Positions 30,021 through 42,342 are shown, counted from the first letter of the stretch. The stretch: DNA of 64,000 nt from CAYOFF01 sp964403415 (GCA_964403415.1 CAYOFF010000001.1:434001-498000); one strand, 5' to 3'. Translations and numbers: made by a program. The notes: generated by a model from the sequence alone, not told the origin.

Positions 30021-33000
30021 ATGCATAAAAGCATTTTTTTTGATCCAACAAAAAAAAGACATACTATCGTTAAGCGAAGTATTTTTTTTATATGATGAGT
30101 GTGTTGTTTGGTTTGAATAGGATACTTTCTTAATCTCATCTTAGATTTTGAGGTATCTGATTTGTGACTACCAAAGTATACGAATGTAGTAGAATATCGT
30201 GGACAGTCTTTGCCTGGAGTCTGAAATGTGATTGTTCCAGAGCTTACATTTCCGAAAAATCCAGGTTTGTCTCCTGTGCCTCTCAAGCCGCAAAGAGAGC
30301 TAGGTACTCCGATTGATATATATGCGTTCTATATGGAGTGGCAAAATGGGGCAATCAATTCACTCAAAGATAATCTTCCCAAAATAGATGTATTGATCCC
30401 TGAGTGGCTAACGCTGCACGGGACAGGACTTCTTGAACTTAATCCATATACTTCATCTCGTACGTTGACCTATGTGAGGGACAACTCCGCACAGACCAAA
30501 ATATTACCGTTGATAAATAACTTCAATAAGCAAACATGAAAGCGAGATGATGCGCTTGTGTCTCAAATTACTCAAAATCCTCAGATAGCTAAATGACTGA
30601 TAGCACAGATAGTATGATATGTCGAGAGGCATGACTTGGGTGGTGTAGTTCTATGATTTAGAAATCTTACGGGTTCAACATGGCAGTCATTGGCGCCATT
30701 TATCGCTGAACTTGGACAATCTTTGAAGAATGAAAACCCTAAAAATATGGTGCTTGTTACTGTGCCATTTGGTGATGCTGTTGTACCATACCAGCTTTTG
30801 GCTGATAGTGCAGATAAACTTATGGTGATGGCATATGGTGAACATGGACTTACGACGCAAGCTTGACCTATAGCATCACGAGATTGGTATACATCATGAC
30901 TCAATCAACTTACAAAGGTGCTTACTCCAGATCAGTTTGTGGTGACACTTGGTAGTTATGGGTATGACTGGATGACATGATCCTGGCAAGCTACGCCACT
31001 GACATGGCAGGAGTCACTTACTTTGCTTGAGCAATCTCAATGAGATTTGCGCTATGATAGGCAGACATTGAGTCCTGGATTTGGATATCTTGATTCACGT
31101 AATGTGTCTCATCATGTGCGATATGCTGATGCGACGACGTTCTATAATCAGATACTTATCTGAAATAATAAATGAGTACAGAGCTATGGTTTACGAAAAT
31201 TGTGATCGGAAGATCCTAGTTTGTGGCAGTTGTTTGATGAACAGGTATTCTATAGTCACGATCGTCTTGCGGCTATACAGTCACTACGTCGTGGATATGA
31301 TATTGGCGTACGTTGAGCTGATGGTGGCCTTTTGTTTGGTTTTAGGGAGTCAGCTTCTACGGGTACGCGTTTTGTGCAACGCAATATACGATGACTGATC
31401 AATAATCAAGATATCCAGACATATCCACAATCGTATGTTGTAGATAGATATGCTGTAGGTACTGGAAAACAAATCCTCTTAACGTTTGATGATGGACCAA
31501 GTGAGTATACGTCTCGTATTTTGGATGTTCTTAAGGAGTATGGTGTACCTGCTGTTTTTTTTGTGGTTTGAGGAAGTGTAGAACAGTATCCGGATGTTAT
31601 CAAGCGTATTGCTGACGAGTGACATGTGTTGTGAAATAGCACATTTTCTCATAAGGATATTCTTTTGATGAATCCTGAGAAACTTCGCCTTGAACTTGAG
31701 ATGACACAAAAAGAGATAGAGGCGTTGACGTATCGCTCTACACACCTTTTTCGTCAGCCGTACGATCCGAATAATATGTCAGACATAGGTAGTCTTGCGG
31801 TATTGAGTGATATGTGATATTACTCTCTTGGGAGTAATATAGATCCTCATGACTGGGACACTATTGGATCAGGAGAGATTGTACAAAGGACGTTAATGGG
31901 CGCTGAGAAAGGCGGTGTTCTTTTGTTGCACGATGGATGAGGAGATAGATCCCAAACTATTGCTGCGTTGCCAGCACTTATTACGAAATTGAGAGAAAAA
32001 TGATATGAGTTTGTGGATGCATGAGCTGCGTTATGAGTTCCTGTGGACGCTGTCGTGCCTCCGCTTACGGGTCGACAAAGGTTTTTGTCGTTTTGTTACT
32101 GGCTTGGATGGTATGCGTGGATGTATTTTGCTACATTTTTGCGTCATGCCTTTATATTTGCTTTGGTAGCTTGACTATTTCGTTTGTCGTTGGTGATTGC
32201 GTTTGCTCTCTACAAAAAGCTTAGAGGTCCTGACTACTATTTTGATGATAGATATCAGCCCTTTGTGTCGGTTATCGTGCCAGCTTATAACGAGTGAATA
32301 GTAATTGTCAAAACTGTCGAAAATCTTTTGCAGTCTGACTACAAGTCGCTAGAAATCATAATAGTTGATGATTGATCTCGTGATGATACTTTGGAAATTG
32401 CACAGAAGCATTTTGGTCATCATCCTAGAATTACCGTACTCACGCAAGAAAACGGCTGAAAATCTGCTGCATTGAATCATGGAATCAGGAAGTCTCGCTG
32501 AGAAATTGTGATTGTGCAGGATGCGGATACCATCTTCAATACGAATGCAATAAGCCTTCTTGTAAGACACTTCAATGATCCAACAGTTGGATGAGTTGCG
32601 GGTAATGTTAAAGTGTGAAATACAACGAATTTTCTTGCGCGCTGTCAGTATCTAGAATATACGAGTTCGCAGAGTATTGACCGTAGTGCATTCCATGTAA
32701 TGAACTGTATCACTGTAGTCCCGGGAGCTATTGGCGCGTGGCGTAAAACTGCTCTTGTACAGGTAAACGGCCTTTCATCTGATACGCTAGCTGAAGATAG
32801 CGATCTTACGGTTGCTGTTTTGGGTAAATGATGGCGTGTAGTGTATGAAGATAGAGCTATTGCATGGACGGAAGCGCCAGATAATTTGAAGGCCTTCTTG
32901 AAGCAGAGATTTCGTTGGTTGTTTGGAACGCTACAGGTTGCATGGAAACATAGAGGCATGCTATTCAATTTTCGTCATCCATGGTTAGGTCGGTTTTCTC

Positions 33001-33602
33001 TTCCATACATGTATATTTACAATATGTTTTTCCCGTTATTGATTCCTATCCTGGATCTTTTGTCATTCGTTAATATCTTTCTTATTTTGTTTTATTTCTT
33101 TGCTAATTGGAGTATTGGGGTAAGTAGCGACTTCCAGATGTTGATGTTTTATAGTACGATATATTTTTTGTTGGATGCATTCTTGACAGGATTGGCGTTT
33201 TGGCTGGAAAGAGAGCGTAAACTTAATATTGCTCTTTTATTTCCGTTGCAGAGAGTGATTTATCGTTTTTTGATGTACGGATTGGGTGTGAGAGCAATAT
33301 ATACGGCGTTAAGTGGAAAATGAACTGGTCGAAATAAACTTGCTAGAATGTGAACGGTAGACATGAGTTTAGCCTTGGGGTCAGTATCGACTATTCCGGC
33401 ACCATCAGTATGGGAAAGATGGCTTGGAGACTATGTCTATCAAACTCAAGGTAGAATATACGAACTTCTAAATATTCCAAACGATATTATGGATCCTTAT
33501 GTAAGAGAGTTACTGCTTTTGAAGAAGGATGTTATGCAGACAAGGGAGAGAAATGTTAGATCGTTTGATGAGAGAGTAGTGATGCAGTCACGTTCTGAGT
33601 AA
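30021..33602 (+). CDS. GH18-like / polysaccharide deacetylase / GT2 glycosyltransferase fusion
   Basis: A 1193-residue membrane protein with three modules. A short cytoplasmic start and one membrane segment lead to a GH18-like barrel (~residues 100-460). In place of D-G-x-x-x-D-x-E it has DLGGVVLGFRNL, so the catalytic Asp and Glu are missing. A NodB deacetylase domain follows (~480-680), with LLTFDDGPSEY, RQPYDP, DPHDWD and LLLHDG, but its H-x-x-x-H motif reads GNSTFSH. Two membrane helices then lead to a GT2 synthase domain (~745-1010) with VIVPAYNE, VDDGSRDDT, QDADT, EDSDLT and QRFRW, all intact, and further membrane segments. The layout resembles fused PgaB/PgaC-like machinery making a beta-GlcNAc polymer. 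ATG 30021 is the only good in-frame start. Confidence 0.88.
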
Positions 33603-33657
33603 AATCGTGAAATAATAACTAACGGTGTAGATTTTATCTTGGTGTCTGTGAGTCTGT

Positions 33658-34443
33658 ATGCGTTATGGCTGATTTGTAGCTATTGTACTGTTGATTTTGT
33701 GATGGTGATGCGGGTATGCATTGACAGATCCTTTGATCAAAGAAAAAAACCTTGGTATCAATTTGTATCTTGAACATTCCAAGCTTGTTTGGCAGGCGCC
33801 CGATTGGTTTAAACCTACTAGTTTGACGTGAGCGTCAGAGAAAATTGATTACTGGACTGGCATTCTTCCGTATTCAGGAGGATATAATAAGGAGACATAT
33901 CTTGTCATTCCTCAGTTGTGATTGATTGCTCCTATTGTTCCTATTCCTGAGTGATCTCAAGATTATAAGAAAATGTCTCGTGGTGATGTGATTGATATCA
34001 ATAAATATCTCCAAAAATGACTTCTAGAATACGTGGGTAGTGTCGCTCCTGGGAAACCAGGAAAGCGTATTGATTTTGGTCATAGTAACTATTATCTGAC
34101 GGATCCTGGCCATTTTAAGACTATCTTTTCGACGCTTATGGCCCTAGATACCGGTGATCAGATACGGTATTTTGTTAAGGAGGCAACGGGATATGTCTTG
34201 TACAAATATGGAGTCGTTGCCTCTTATCCGACCGCTCCCGACAATGTTTCTGCAATGCAATGGGACGGGAGCGGTGCTGATGCGCTGCTCGTAGGCTGTA
34301 TCGATGGAAGAGATGGGAGATGGCTGATTGAAGCTACACAATTATCTCCCTCCGCTCTGCCTGCGCAGCGCATGGGGCGAATGCGTACTTTATGGAAATG
34401 AATAGTATGATTATTCGCCGCTATCGCTAATATACTGAGATAA
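33658..34443 (+). CDS. Sortase-family transpeptidase
   Basis: A 261-residue protein with an N-terminal anchor (FVAIVLLILGWGCGYAL) and a sortase fold. The catalytic His lies in IDFGHSNYYLTDPG, followed by TLMALDTGDQIRYF, the standard strand order of sortases. The cysteine is in ALLVGCIDGRDGRWLIEA with Arg eight residues later, which corresponds to the T-L-x-T-C...R active site, although the T-x-T before Cys is replaced by V-G. A C-terminal membrane segment (GIVGLFAAIANIL) follows. It lies 55 bases after the fusion protein. It overlaps the convergent second sortase by 33 bases. Substrates may include the repeat protein at 35854 (inference). Confidence 0.75.
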
Positions 34444-35589
34444 TTTCCGAGAAATATACGTATACATAAGCTGTTTGTGTGAGTTTCTTTCGTATTTTGC
34501 TTTGTTTTCGAAGGTCTTAAGAACGTTTTTTATGAGGGGACGTAAAAATTTGTTGCGATACATGATCATAAAGGCCATACGATCGAGTTTTTTTCAGTGT
34601 GCTTTTACAAATTCTGATGGAACATTTACTCATGTGTATGTTGTAGGCACCGGTTGAGGTGGTACTGCGCTGAGTGTTTTGACTTTTCTTCTGAATTGTT
34701 TTGAGCCTATTTTACTGATGGCAATATTTGTTGCTGTATTGTTCAGTATTTCTCACTTCTCGGGAGCACTTGCATGTGCTTTTTGAGTAGCCTGTGTTTC
34801 GATTGTTGTAGAGGTTTTAAGTGATTTTTCTGGTGATTTTTCTATGCGTGAGTGATTGGGAAAAATTTCCTTTAGGATGGCTTCATTTACTCGTCTGTCT
34901 TCGTTGGAGCCGATCTTATAGCATGCGTATGTGGTAAGATAACTGTTGCCGTCGTTTTTGTAGGGTAAGATACTGACATTGTATTTGTCGGTTTCGTATG
35001 AGTCTGTGATGGTGTATTCCAACAGATCGTATGATCATGCACTATTTTTGATATACAGAAATACGCTTTCTCCAGGACGTGAGATAATAAAGACTTGTCA
35101 TACTGTTTTGTAGGTTCATGGAGCAGTCTTTGTGTAGGAGCTATGTGCTGCCACGACAATATTAGTTTTTTCTATCGTTGGATTTCCTCAGAAATGATGT
35201 AGGCCTCCTTTTTCGAGATATTTGAAATGATTAAAGTCTTTTCACTCTTGGATGAGTTTGAGATCGTTCTCATTTGGCTCAAGTACGGGTATAACGATGC
35301 CGTGCGTGGGGTATACGAGATAGATGTCAGCGTTTTTGCCTTCTGCATAGGGGAGTACATCATTGACCCAATATGATAGATCTTTTTTGTCTTGTTTTGG
35401 GTTTGGTTTTGCTCGTGATGGATAGTCTGTTTCTACAGTTTTTGAGGTAAGAACCTCGATATTATATTGGTTGAAATAATACGTGTAGTCGTAGGCAAAA
35501 AGTTCTCATCAAAGTACTCATAAACTTATACATCCAAGGATTATTGATGCTATGATCTTGAAGCTACTTCGATGTACGTTTTGTTTCAT
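34411..35589 (-). CDS. Second sortase-family protein with a C-terminal extension
   Basis: A 392-residue protein starting MKQNVHRSSFKIIASIILG with an N-terminal membrane segment (residues ~10-32). The sortase core has VYPTHGIVIPVLEP, VVAAHSSYTKTAPG (catalytic His), QVFIISRPGESVFLYI and YLTTYACYKIGSNEDRRV (T-x-Y-A-C...R, catalytic Cys and Arg). These match sortases with a T-T-Y-A-C-Y-P-I-G-x-x-x-x-R signature. About 115 residues follow the core, with one membrane helix (NNTATNIAISKIGSKQF is the polar flank) and a basic tail. The frame is open upstream of the chosen ATG, but the first Met before the anchor is preferred. It is divergent from the repeat-protein gene, a frequent sortase-substrate arrangement. 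Confidence 0.8.
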
Positions 35590-35594
35590 ACGCA

Positions 35595-35625
35595 ACTCAT
35601 ACGATAAATTATTATTTGTATGAGT
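35595..35625 (-). promoter_or_regulatory. Palindrome before the second sortase
   Basis: ACTCATAC (35595-35602) and GTATGAGT (35618-35625) form a perfect 8-base inverted repeat 6 bases upstream of the leftward sortase start. It could be an operator or an RNA hairpin hiding the ribosome-binding site. The rest of the 264-base divergent spacer to 35853 shows no further clear signal. Confidence 0.4.
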
Positions 35626-35853
35626 CAAGTATACCGGCAGATGCTTTTTTGTCAAAAATACATTGACTTTCTTCTCTATTAACATACTACAATCTTGTTG
35701 TCTTTGTATTGTGTGTGATTTTTGTAGACATAAACAAAAATACACCTTATATCCGGCTGCCAATGCAGATTTAGTGCTTTTGGTAGGTGTTTTTTGTGAA
35801 AATATCTTAAGTTTTCGTGAAGTTTCTGTTTTTACCACTTATATGTCCTCCCC

Positions 35854-38328
35854 ATGATGAAGAAAATGTTACCAATTGTTGCTGCTTTTCTTGTGCTTAT
35901 AGTGAGTGTTGTGAAGTTTCCAGTAGCATTTGCGGCTGGTGCTACTGCGATTACGAGTAGTAAGGTAGACGAACTTGAGGGCCTTAAATTTGATGCTGTT
36001 ACTTGGACGAATGGACAGATTTGTACCTCTAGTAGTTGTTATAGTGAATGAGCATCTGTTCCTTTGAAGGTAAAACTTAGGAGTTTGAACATTAATACTG
36101 AGTATGTTATCACTGTTGAGGGAGAAAAAAATTGTATAGGTAGTCCAGAGTGATATATTGCATTTAGCGGATTTTCTATTGTTGGTGGGACAAATATGAC
36201 TGTTTCTGGTCCTACTATCACTATGGGAGGTGATATAAGATATCAAGTTACTTTCAAAGCAACATCGACAAGTCCAGTTATTAATTGGTGAGGTCTTTTA
36301 AGTCCCACTTCGGCAGATTGTGTTTGAAATTTAGATGTAGATGTGCCGTGAGAAAATGTAGAGCTTGATGCCAACAAAATCATAGACGTTTGTGCTGTGG
36401 GAGAGTCGATTTCTTGGGGTGGAAATACGGGTGACTGTCAGTGTGCAAGCGGGGGAGTAGTTACTGATGTAGATGATGATAATATATGAAGCTGTTTTGA
36501 TAACTGTCCTAGTGTCAAAAACGCTGACCAGGCGGATAGCGATAGTGATGGTCAAGGGAATGCATGTGATGTGTGTACGTGAGCAACACCACAAAACTAT
36601 GGTACTACTTGTACGTCGACAGCAAATGTATGCGGACAGACTACAACGGGTACGATCCAGTGTAATGGGAGCTGTTCTGCTGTTGCGCCTATTGCCGTAG
36701 ATACAGACAGTGATGGGACGCCAGATTGTACAGATAGTTGTCCAGCTGATGCAACCAAGGTTGCTGCATGAATTTGTGGATGTGGCGTAGCTGATGCTGA
36801 TACAGACAATGATGGAACTGCGGATTGTACAGATAGTTGTCCAGCTGATGCCAACAAGATTGAGGCATGAATTTGCGGATGTGGTATAGCTGATATCGAT
36901 ACAGACAATGATGGTACAGCAGATTGTACAGATCAGTGTGAACAGGACTCGGCAAAAACGGCACCAGGAGTGTGTGGTTGTGGTATCTCTGATGCAGATA
37001 GTGATAATGATGGAACTGCAGACTGCTCTGACCAATGTTCGCAAGATGCATCAAAAACCTCCCCAGGAGTATGTGGTTGTGGGATGGAAGATGTAGATAG
37101 TGACAATGATGGCACGGCAGACTGTACGGATAGTTGTGTAGATGATCCGCTCAAGACGACGGCATGAATTTGTGGATGTGGAGAATCTGAAGTAGATAGT
37201 GATAGTGATGGAACGCCAGATTGTACGGATGAGTGTGATGACGGGGTAGATTCCGATGAGGATGGTCTCAATGATTGTTCGGACGAGTGTCCTGTAGATG
37301 CTCAAAAAACAACTGAAGGATTCTGTGGTTGTGGTGAATTGGAGACAGATGCTGACAACGATGGTATGCCAGACTGTACTGATCAGTGTGCACAAGATGC
37401 AGGTAAGACAGATCCTGGTGTGTGTGGCTGTGGTATTGCAGATACAGATACTGATGGCGATGGAACGTTGGACTGTGCGGACCAGTGCATCAATGATATT
37501 CAAAAAATAGCTGTTGGTGTGTGTGGTTGTGGTGTAGCTGATATAGATACTGATGGGGATACTACAGCGGACTGTAATGATCAGTGTGTAAACGATGCCA
37601 ATAAAACATTACCAGGAGTGTGTGGTTGTGGTATCTCTGATGCAGATAGTAACGAAAATGGAACGCCAGACTGTAATGATACTGCTCCGGAGTGAGGTAG
37701 TGGTTGAGGAGATACATGAGGATCGACAACAGGTGGCTCTACTACAGGTGAGAATACAACTGGAGGTAATACAACATGAAATAACACTACAACAGGAGGC
37801 AATGGAACATGAACGGATACCTGAGGAGGCACATCTGGAGGAGAGAATGAAGGTGGAACAACAGCATGAGGATGAGCAAGTGGAGGATGAGGCGGTGGAT
37901 CTAGCGCGCCTTCTCTGTGATGAGGTGGAAGTTTCAACGTGTGTGGTAATGGTATTATCAACTTAAGTGAACAGTGTGATGATGGAAATACTGTTTCTGG
38001 TGATGGATGTTCTGCGACGTGTACCATTGAATCGTCAGCTCTTGCAATAGCACAGCCTACACCGCCTACGCTTTTGGAGACAGGTCCGGTAGGTAGTGGT
38101 AATTCAGCAGGCAGTGGTACTGGTGGCAGTACAGGAGGTGCTAGTAGTACATGATGAAGCAATGGATCTGGATGAAATACAGGAGCCGGGGGAGATGGGG
38201 CGAAGGTGGCTTCAAATACACCATCTTCTATGTTAAATATTGATCCCAAAAATCCTGCGGGCGTAAAACTTCCAAAAATGCTGTTGGAGACAGGTGCTTT
38301 TGTCTTGAGACGATGTCCAAAACAGTAA
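35854..38328 (+). CDS. Secreted calcium-binding-type repeat surface protein
   Basis: An 824-residue exported protein. A signal peptide (MLPIVAAFLVLIVSVVKFPV, then AFAAG) is followed by a ~130-residue beta-rich domain. Nine Cys/Asp modules then follow (~residues 285-605), each built as CGCG, DxDxDxDG, then DCxDxC; these are thrombospondin type-3-like Ca2+ loops. A long Gly/Thr/Ser linker rich in TGA codons leads to a DUF4215-type module CGNGIINLSEQCDDGN with GDGCSATC. The C-terminus has two LLETG motifs (PPTLLETGPV and KMLLETGAFV). LLETG resembles the sortase signal LPxTG, but the last one is followed by only a few hydrophobic residues and RRCPKQ. It is flanked by a divergent sortase. Likely an adhesin or stalk (inference). 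Confidence 0.8.
36700..37680 (+). repeat. Nine ~100-base coding repeats
   Basis: The direct repeats encode the CGCG...DxDxDG...DCTDxC modules, one per ~33-36 codons, with near-identical pairs such as the GGAGTGTGTGGTTGTGG units near 36966 and 37615. Such arrays can change copy number by recombination. Confidence 0.85.
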
Positions 38329-38376
38329 AACGTAGCTCTTTCTCAATAGTATAGATACGAAGGTAACTATTGTACG

Positions 38377-38407
38377 AAAAAACCAGTCGTGAAGGCTGGT
38401 TTTTTTG
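38377..38407 (+). terminator. Intrinsic terminator
   Basis: AAAAAACCAG and CTGGTTTTTTT pair around a short loop, 49 bases after the repeat protein. The remaining bases before ileS hold no other clear feature. Confidence 0.85.
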
Positions 38408-38520
38408 TTTTACTTATGAAATATCTTTTTGTATGCTCTTATATAGTAATTTTTTTGGATATCAGTATATGCGAGGTATACGTGTTGTACGGCGTTTTGT
38501 TTAGGTTTTTTGATTATCAG

Positions 38521-41500
38521 ATGACATTGCAACAACAGCTTATGGAAGATATCCTGCGTTATTGGCAGGAGAATAAAATATTTGAGCAGTCTGTGCTGAG
38601 TAGAGCGGCTAATATGTCGTATATGTTTTACGATGGACCACCATTTCCGAGTGGAGATCCACACTATGGTCATCTATTACAGTCTACGGTGAAGGATCTT
38701 GTGCCAAGATGGATGACGATGCGTGGCTATCGTGTGCAGAGGAGACGATGATGGGACTGCCATGGTATTCCAGCTGAAAATGCGGTGAATAAAGAGCTTG
38801 GTATTACGAGCAGGCAGCAGGTGGAGGAAGAGTTTGGAATACAACAATATGTAGAGGAGTGCAGAAAAATGGTTAACAACGTCAACGATCGTTGGAAGCG
38901 ATTTGTGGATCATGTAGGGCGTTGGGTGGATATGGAGAGGCCATATTTCACGATGGATATTAACTTTATGGAGGCGGTAATAGGTGTTTTTTCCGTTTTG
39001 TATAGCAAAAATCTGATTTATAAGGGATTCAAAGTACTTGGGTATTCGACTGGACTGGGTACGGCACTTTCTCACTCTGAAATTGCAGAAGGATATGAGG
39101 ATAGGCAAGATCCTGCAGTCACTATAAGATTTGGTATTGTTGATGCTGATAAAATAAAATTTGTTTGAAATGATATACATGCGGATGCTCCATTGTCACT
39201 TCTTGCGTGGACGACGACCCCATGGACGTTGCCTGCTAATATGTTTTTGGCAGTGAATCCAGATATCACGTATAGTTTGATTTTTGATCCAGCTGCTAAA
39301 GAGTGTTTTGTTTTGGCAAAAAACCTTTTGCCGAAGTTTTATAAGGCACCGGAAGAGTACGTATATATACGTGATGTGCAGGGAGAAGAATTGGTGTGAC
39401 TTAGGTATAAGCCATTATTTCAGTATTATTACCAATCAGTTCGTCTCAATCCAGAGTTTCATAATCAGGTACATACCGTACTTTCAGCTAGTTTTGTAAC
39501 TGATAGTGATGGTACTGGTATTGCTCATGAAGCACCAGCGTTTGGTGAAGATGACTATGAGCTTGTCGCTTCTGTGCTCCCCAAAGATCGTGCAAAAGAG
39601 CGACTATTCTGTCCCGTAGATGAGTATGGACAGTTTACAGATGAGGTTCCGGAGCGACACGGGCGTAATGTTATAGAATGTAATGCTGATATTATCAAAT
39701 ACCTGAAACAGGTATGACTATTAGTCAAACAAGAGACGATAGTGCATAGTTATCCACACTGTCCACGTACGTGATTGCCGCTGATTTATAGGGCAATAGA
39801 GAGCTGGTTTGTAAAAGAGGATGAGCTGAAGGCGAAGACGGTGCCAGCTACCGATCCATTGCATTTTGTGCCGGCAGGTGTGAAAACGCGCTTTGTAAAT
39901 GGTTTACAGGCGGCACCTGATCGAAATATTTCTAGAACAAGATTTTGGTGAGCTCCATTGCCAGTCTGGGAGCCAGAAACTGGAGACGGTGAACCTTTTG
40001 TACTTGGATCCCTTGAGGAGATTTATCAGGCAACAAAGAGATGAAGCAAAAATATCTCAAAGCATATTTTCGTGAGACATGCTCAGTGAACACATAATAC
40101 AAGCGATGTACGAGATGATTTTGCGGAACTTACCCCATTTGGTCGAGGACAGGCGGCTACGCTGTGAGAGGAGTTGAAGTCTTATTTAGCAGATTCTCTG
40201 GGTGGTGATTCTTCTGGAGATAAGATGTGAGAGAAACCAATTGTTCTTATTTCTCCGATGCAGAGGTGTTTTCAGACGATTTTGCCGTATCTTTCCACAC
40301 TGTATAGTGAGGTGGAGATTGAACAAATTACGCAAGAGTACTACAAAATTCATGATCGATTTGAACAGATTGATGGTGATATTGTGACCTATCTTCATGA
40401 CTCTGCTACTCAAAAACGTTATCCGTTGTATGGGAATGTGTATGTAGATTTCCGTCTACTCGAAATTATGGCGCCAGCACTGCGTGGGGAGAAACAAGTA
40501 GAGGTTATGTGATACCCTATAGATAGCCCTTTGATAGAGTGATGAGAGTCTGTGTTTGATGTCGAAAGGAGAATCAAAGCATATCTTGCAGATATTACCA
40601 AAGAATTTCCTACACAGGTTGTTGTGCATGCGTCGCATTGGACGCCATCGATTGTTTTTGAGAAACAAATGTATGACTTTCCGTATACACAAGGAGAAAT
40701 GCATGGCTACAAAAACGCTGAATGGAGGGTGTACTACTATGATACTGATCGTGGTCAGGGTGTAGACCTTCACAAACCTTACGTAGATGCATACTGGTTT
40801 GAGATAGATGGTACCAAATACAAGAGAATTCCTGAGGTATTGGATTGTTGGTTTGAGTCATGATCTATGCCATATGGTGAATATCATCAGGTGGGAAAAC
40901 CTCTTCAATGCGACAGAAAAGCTGATTTTATAGCAGAAGGACTGGATCAGACAAGATGATGGTTTAGATCGTTGCATGTCTTATCGACAGCATTGCAGGA
41001 GCAGAGGACTTTTGATAACGTCGTAGTGACGTGAATGATCCTTGCGCAGGACGGCAAAAAAATGTCCAAAAGCAAAAAAAACTATCCTGATCCTACAGGT
41101 CTGCTAGAGCAGTATGGTGCTGATGCATTTAGATTGTATGTACTCAACTCTCCGGTCGTGAGATGAGAGCCTCTAAGATTCGCCGAAAAGTGAGTAGAGC
41201 AGGTACTCAAAGATGTGGTAATTCCTCTAGAGAATGTTTGGAAGTTTTTTGCAACGTATGCACAAGTCGATGAGTGGAAGCATCCGGGTACACAGGTTTG
41301 GTTTATGAGACACGCTCATGCTGAGGAGAGCGCAGAGGAACCGCGCACCAAGGATACGCCTTTGACAGAAAGAGGTTGCGAGGAGATAAGTACGGCAGCG
41401 TTTAGGGAAAGCGTACATAGAATTCATCCAGATGTTATTGTTGTTTCGGATTTTGTGAGAGCACAGCAAACGGCACAGAGAGTAAAAGAGATTCTTAGAG

Positions 41501-42342
41501 AAGATCTTCAAAAAGACGTAGAAATTGTTGTGGAAGAGGGATTGTGATTAGCAGGAACTCCTGAGACAGTGGAGGCGATTTATACGTGATTAACCCAAAA
41601 ATATGCTGGCAAACGTCTACTGTTGGTCTCTCATAATTTGAGATTCCGCTATCTGTGGGCATGGTTGTTTGGTATTGAGGGTGATATGAAAGATGCTGCT
41701 ATGAAACAACGCTATGGTATAGCAAATACACAGGTTGTTCCATTGCCTCTCTTTCCTATTCGTGGAGAGCTTGATCAGTGGCTGTATGCTGAGCTGCATC
41801 AGCTGCTTGAAACGTTAGATGAACTGATGCAGAGTTATTATTTGGATGCAGCCACCAAGGTACTGACGGAATTTGTGGATAAACTTTCCAATCGATACGT
41901 CAGGAGAAGTAGGAGGAGATTTTGGTCTGGTGGTATGGATAGCGATAAGTATGGTTGATATTATACGTTATTTGAGGTAATCAAGACATACATTACTGTT
42001 ATGGCTCCGTTTGCCCCCTTTGTGACTGAGCATCTACGGCAAGAAATGAAGGCATTTGTGCATTGATCAGCGCCTTTGTGAATAGGTGAGGCGGGATCAG
42101 CACACTCGTGATCAATACATTCGTGATCGAGTAAAACATCAGCTTGATCTGTCAGTACTTTTGCAGATAAGGACTCTGTGCATCTTGAGTATCGGCCATT
42201 TCATGCGTCAGTCTACATCAATCATGATCTTATGGATGAAATTGCAACTGTGAGAAAAGTGATTACCTGAGCCTTGTTTTTGAGGGCAAAGAACAAGATC
42301 AAAGTAAAGCAGCCGTTACAGAGCCTAAAGATACAGATATAA
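38521..42342 (+). CDS. ileS: Isoleucyl-tRNA synthetase with two inserted histidine-phosphatase domains
   Basis: A 1273-residue protein, about 250-350 longer than usual IleRS. The catalytic domain has DGPPFPSGDPHYGHLL (HIGH-type), the CP1 editing domain has WTTTPWTLPAN and GTGIAHEAPAFGEDD, and the second half has CWFESGSMPYG and ILAQDGKKMSKS. Between VLGSLEEIY and VDLHKPYVDAYW (~residues 508-745) an RHG phosphatase domain is inserted: HIFVRHAQGTHN, VLISPMQRCFQT, VVHASHWTPS. A second, shorter SixA-like one (~924-1080) sits between the ENVWKFFATYAQVDEW helix and ELDQWLYAELHQLL: VWFMRHAHAEE, VVSDFVRAQQTA, LLLVSHNLRFR. Both keep the RH, Arg and His of the active site. The frame is continuous across both junctions. 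The C-terminus ends early, at KVKQPLQSLKIQI. Confidence 0.95.

Noticed and set aside
36331..37503. Long leftward open frames over the Cys/Asp repeats.
   Set aside because: They are shadows produced by the repeat codons. The rightward frame has signal peptide, modules and terminator.
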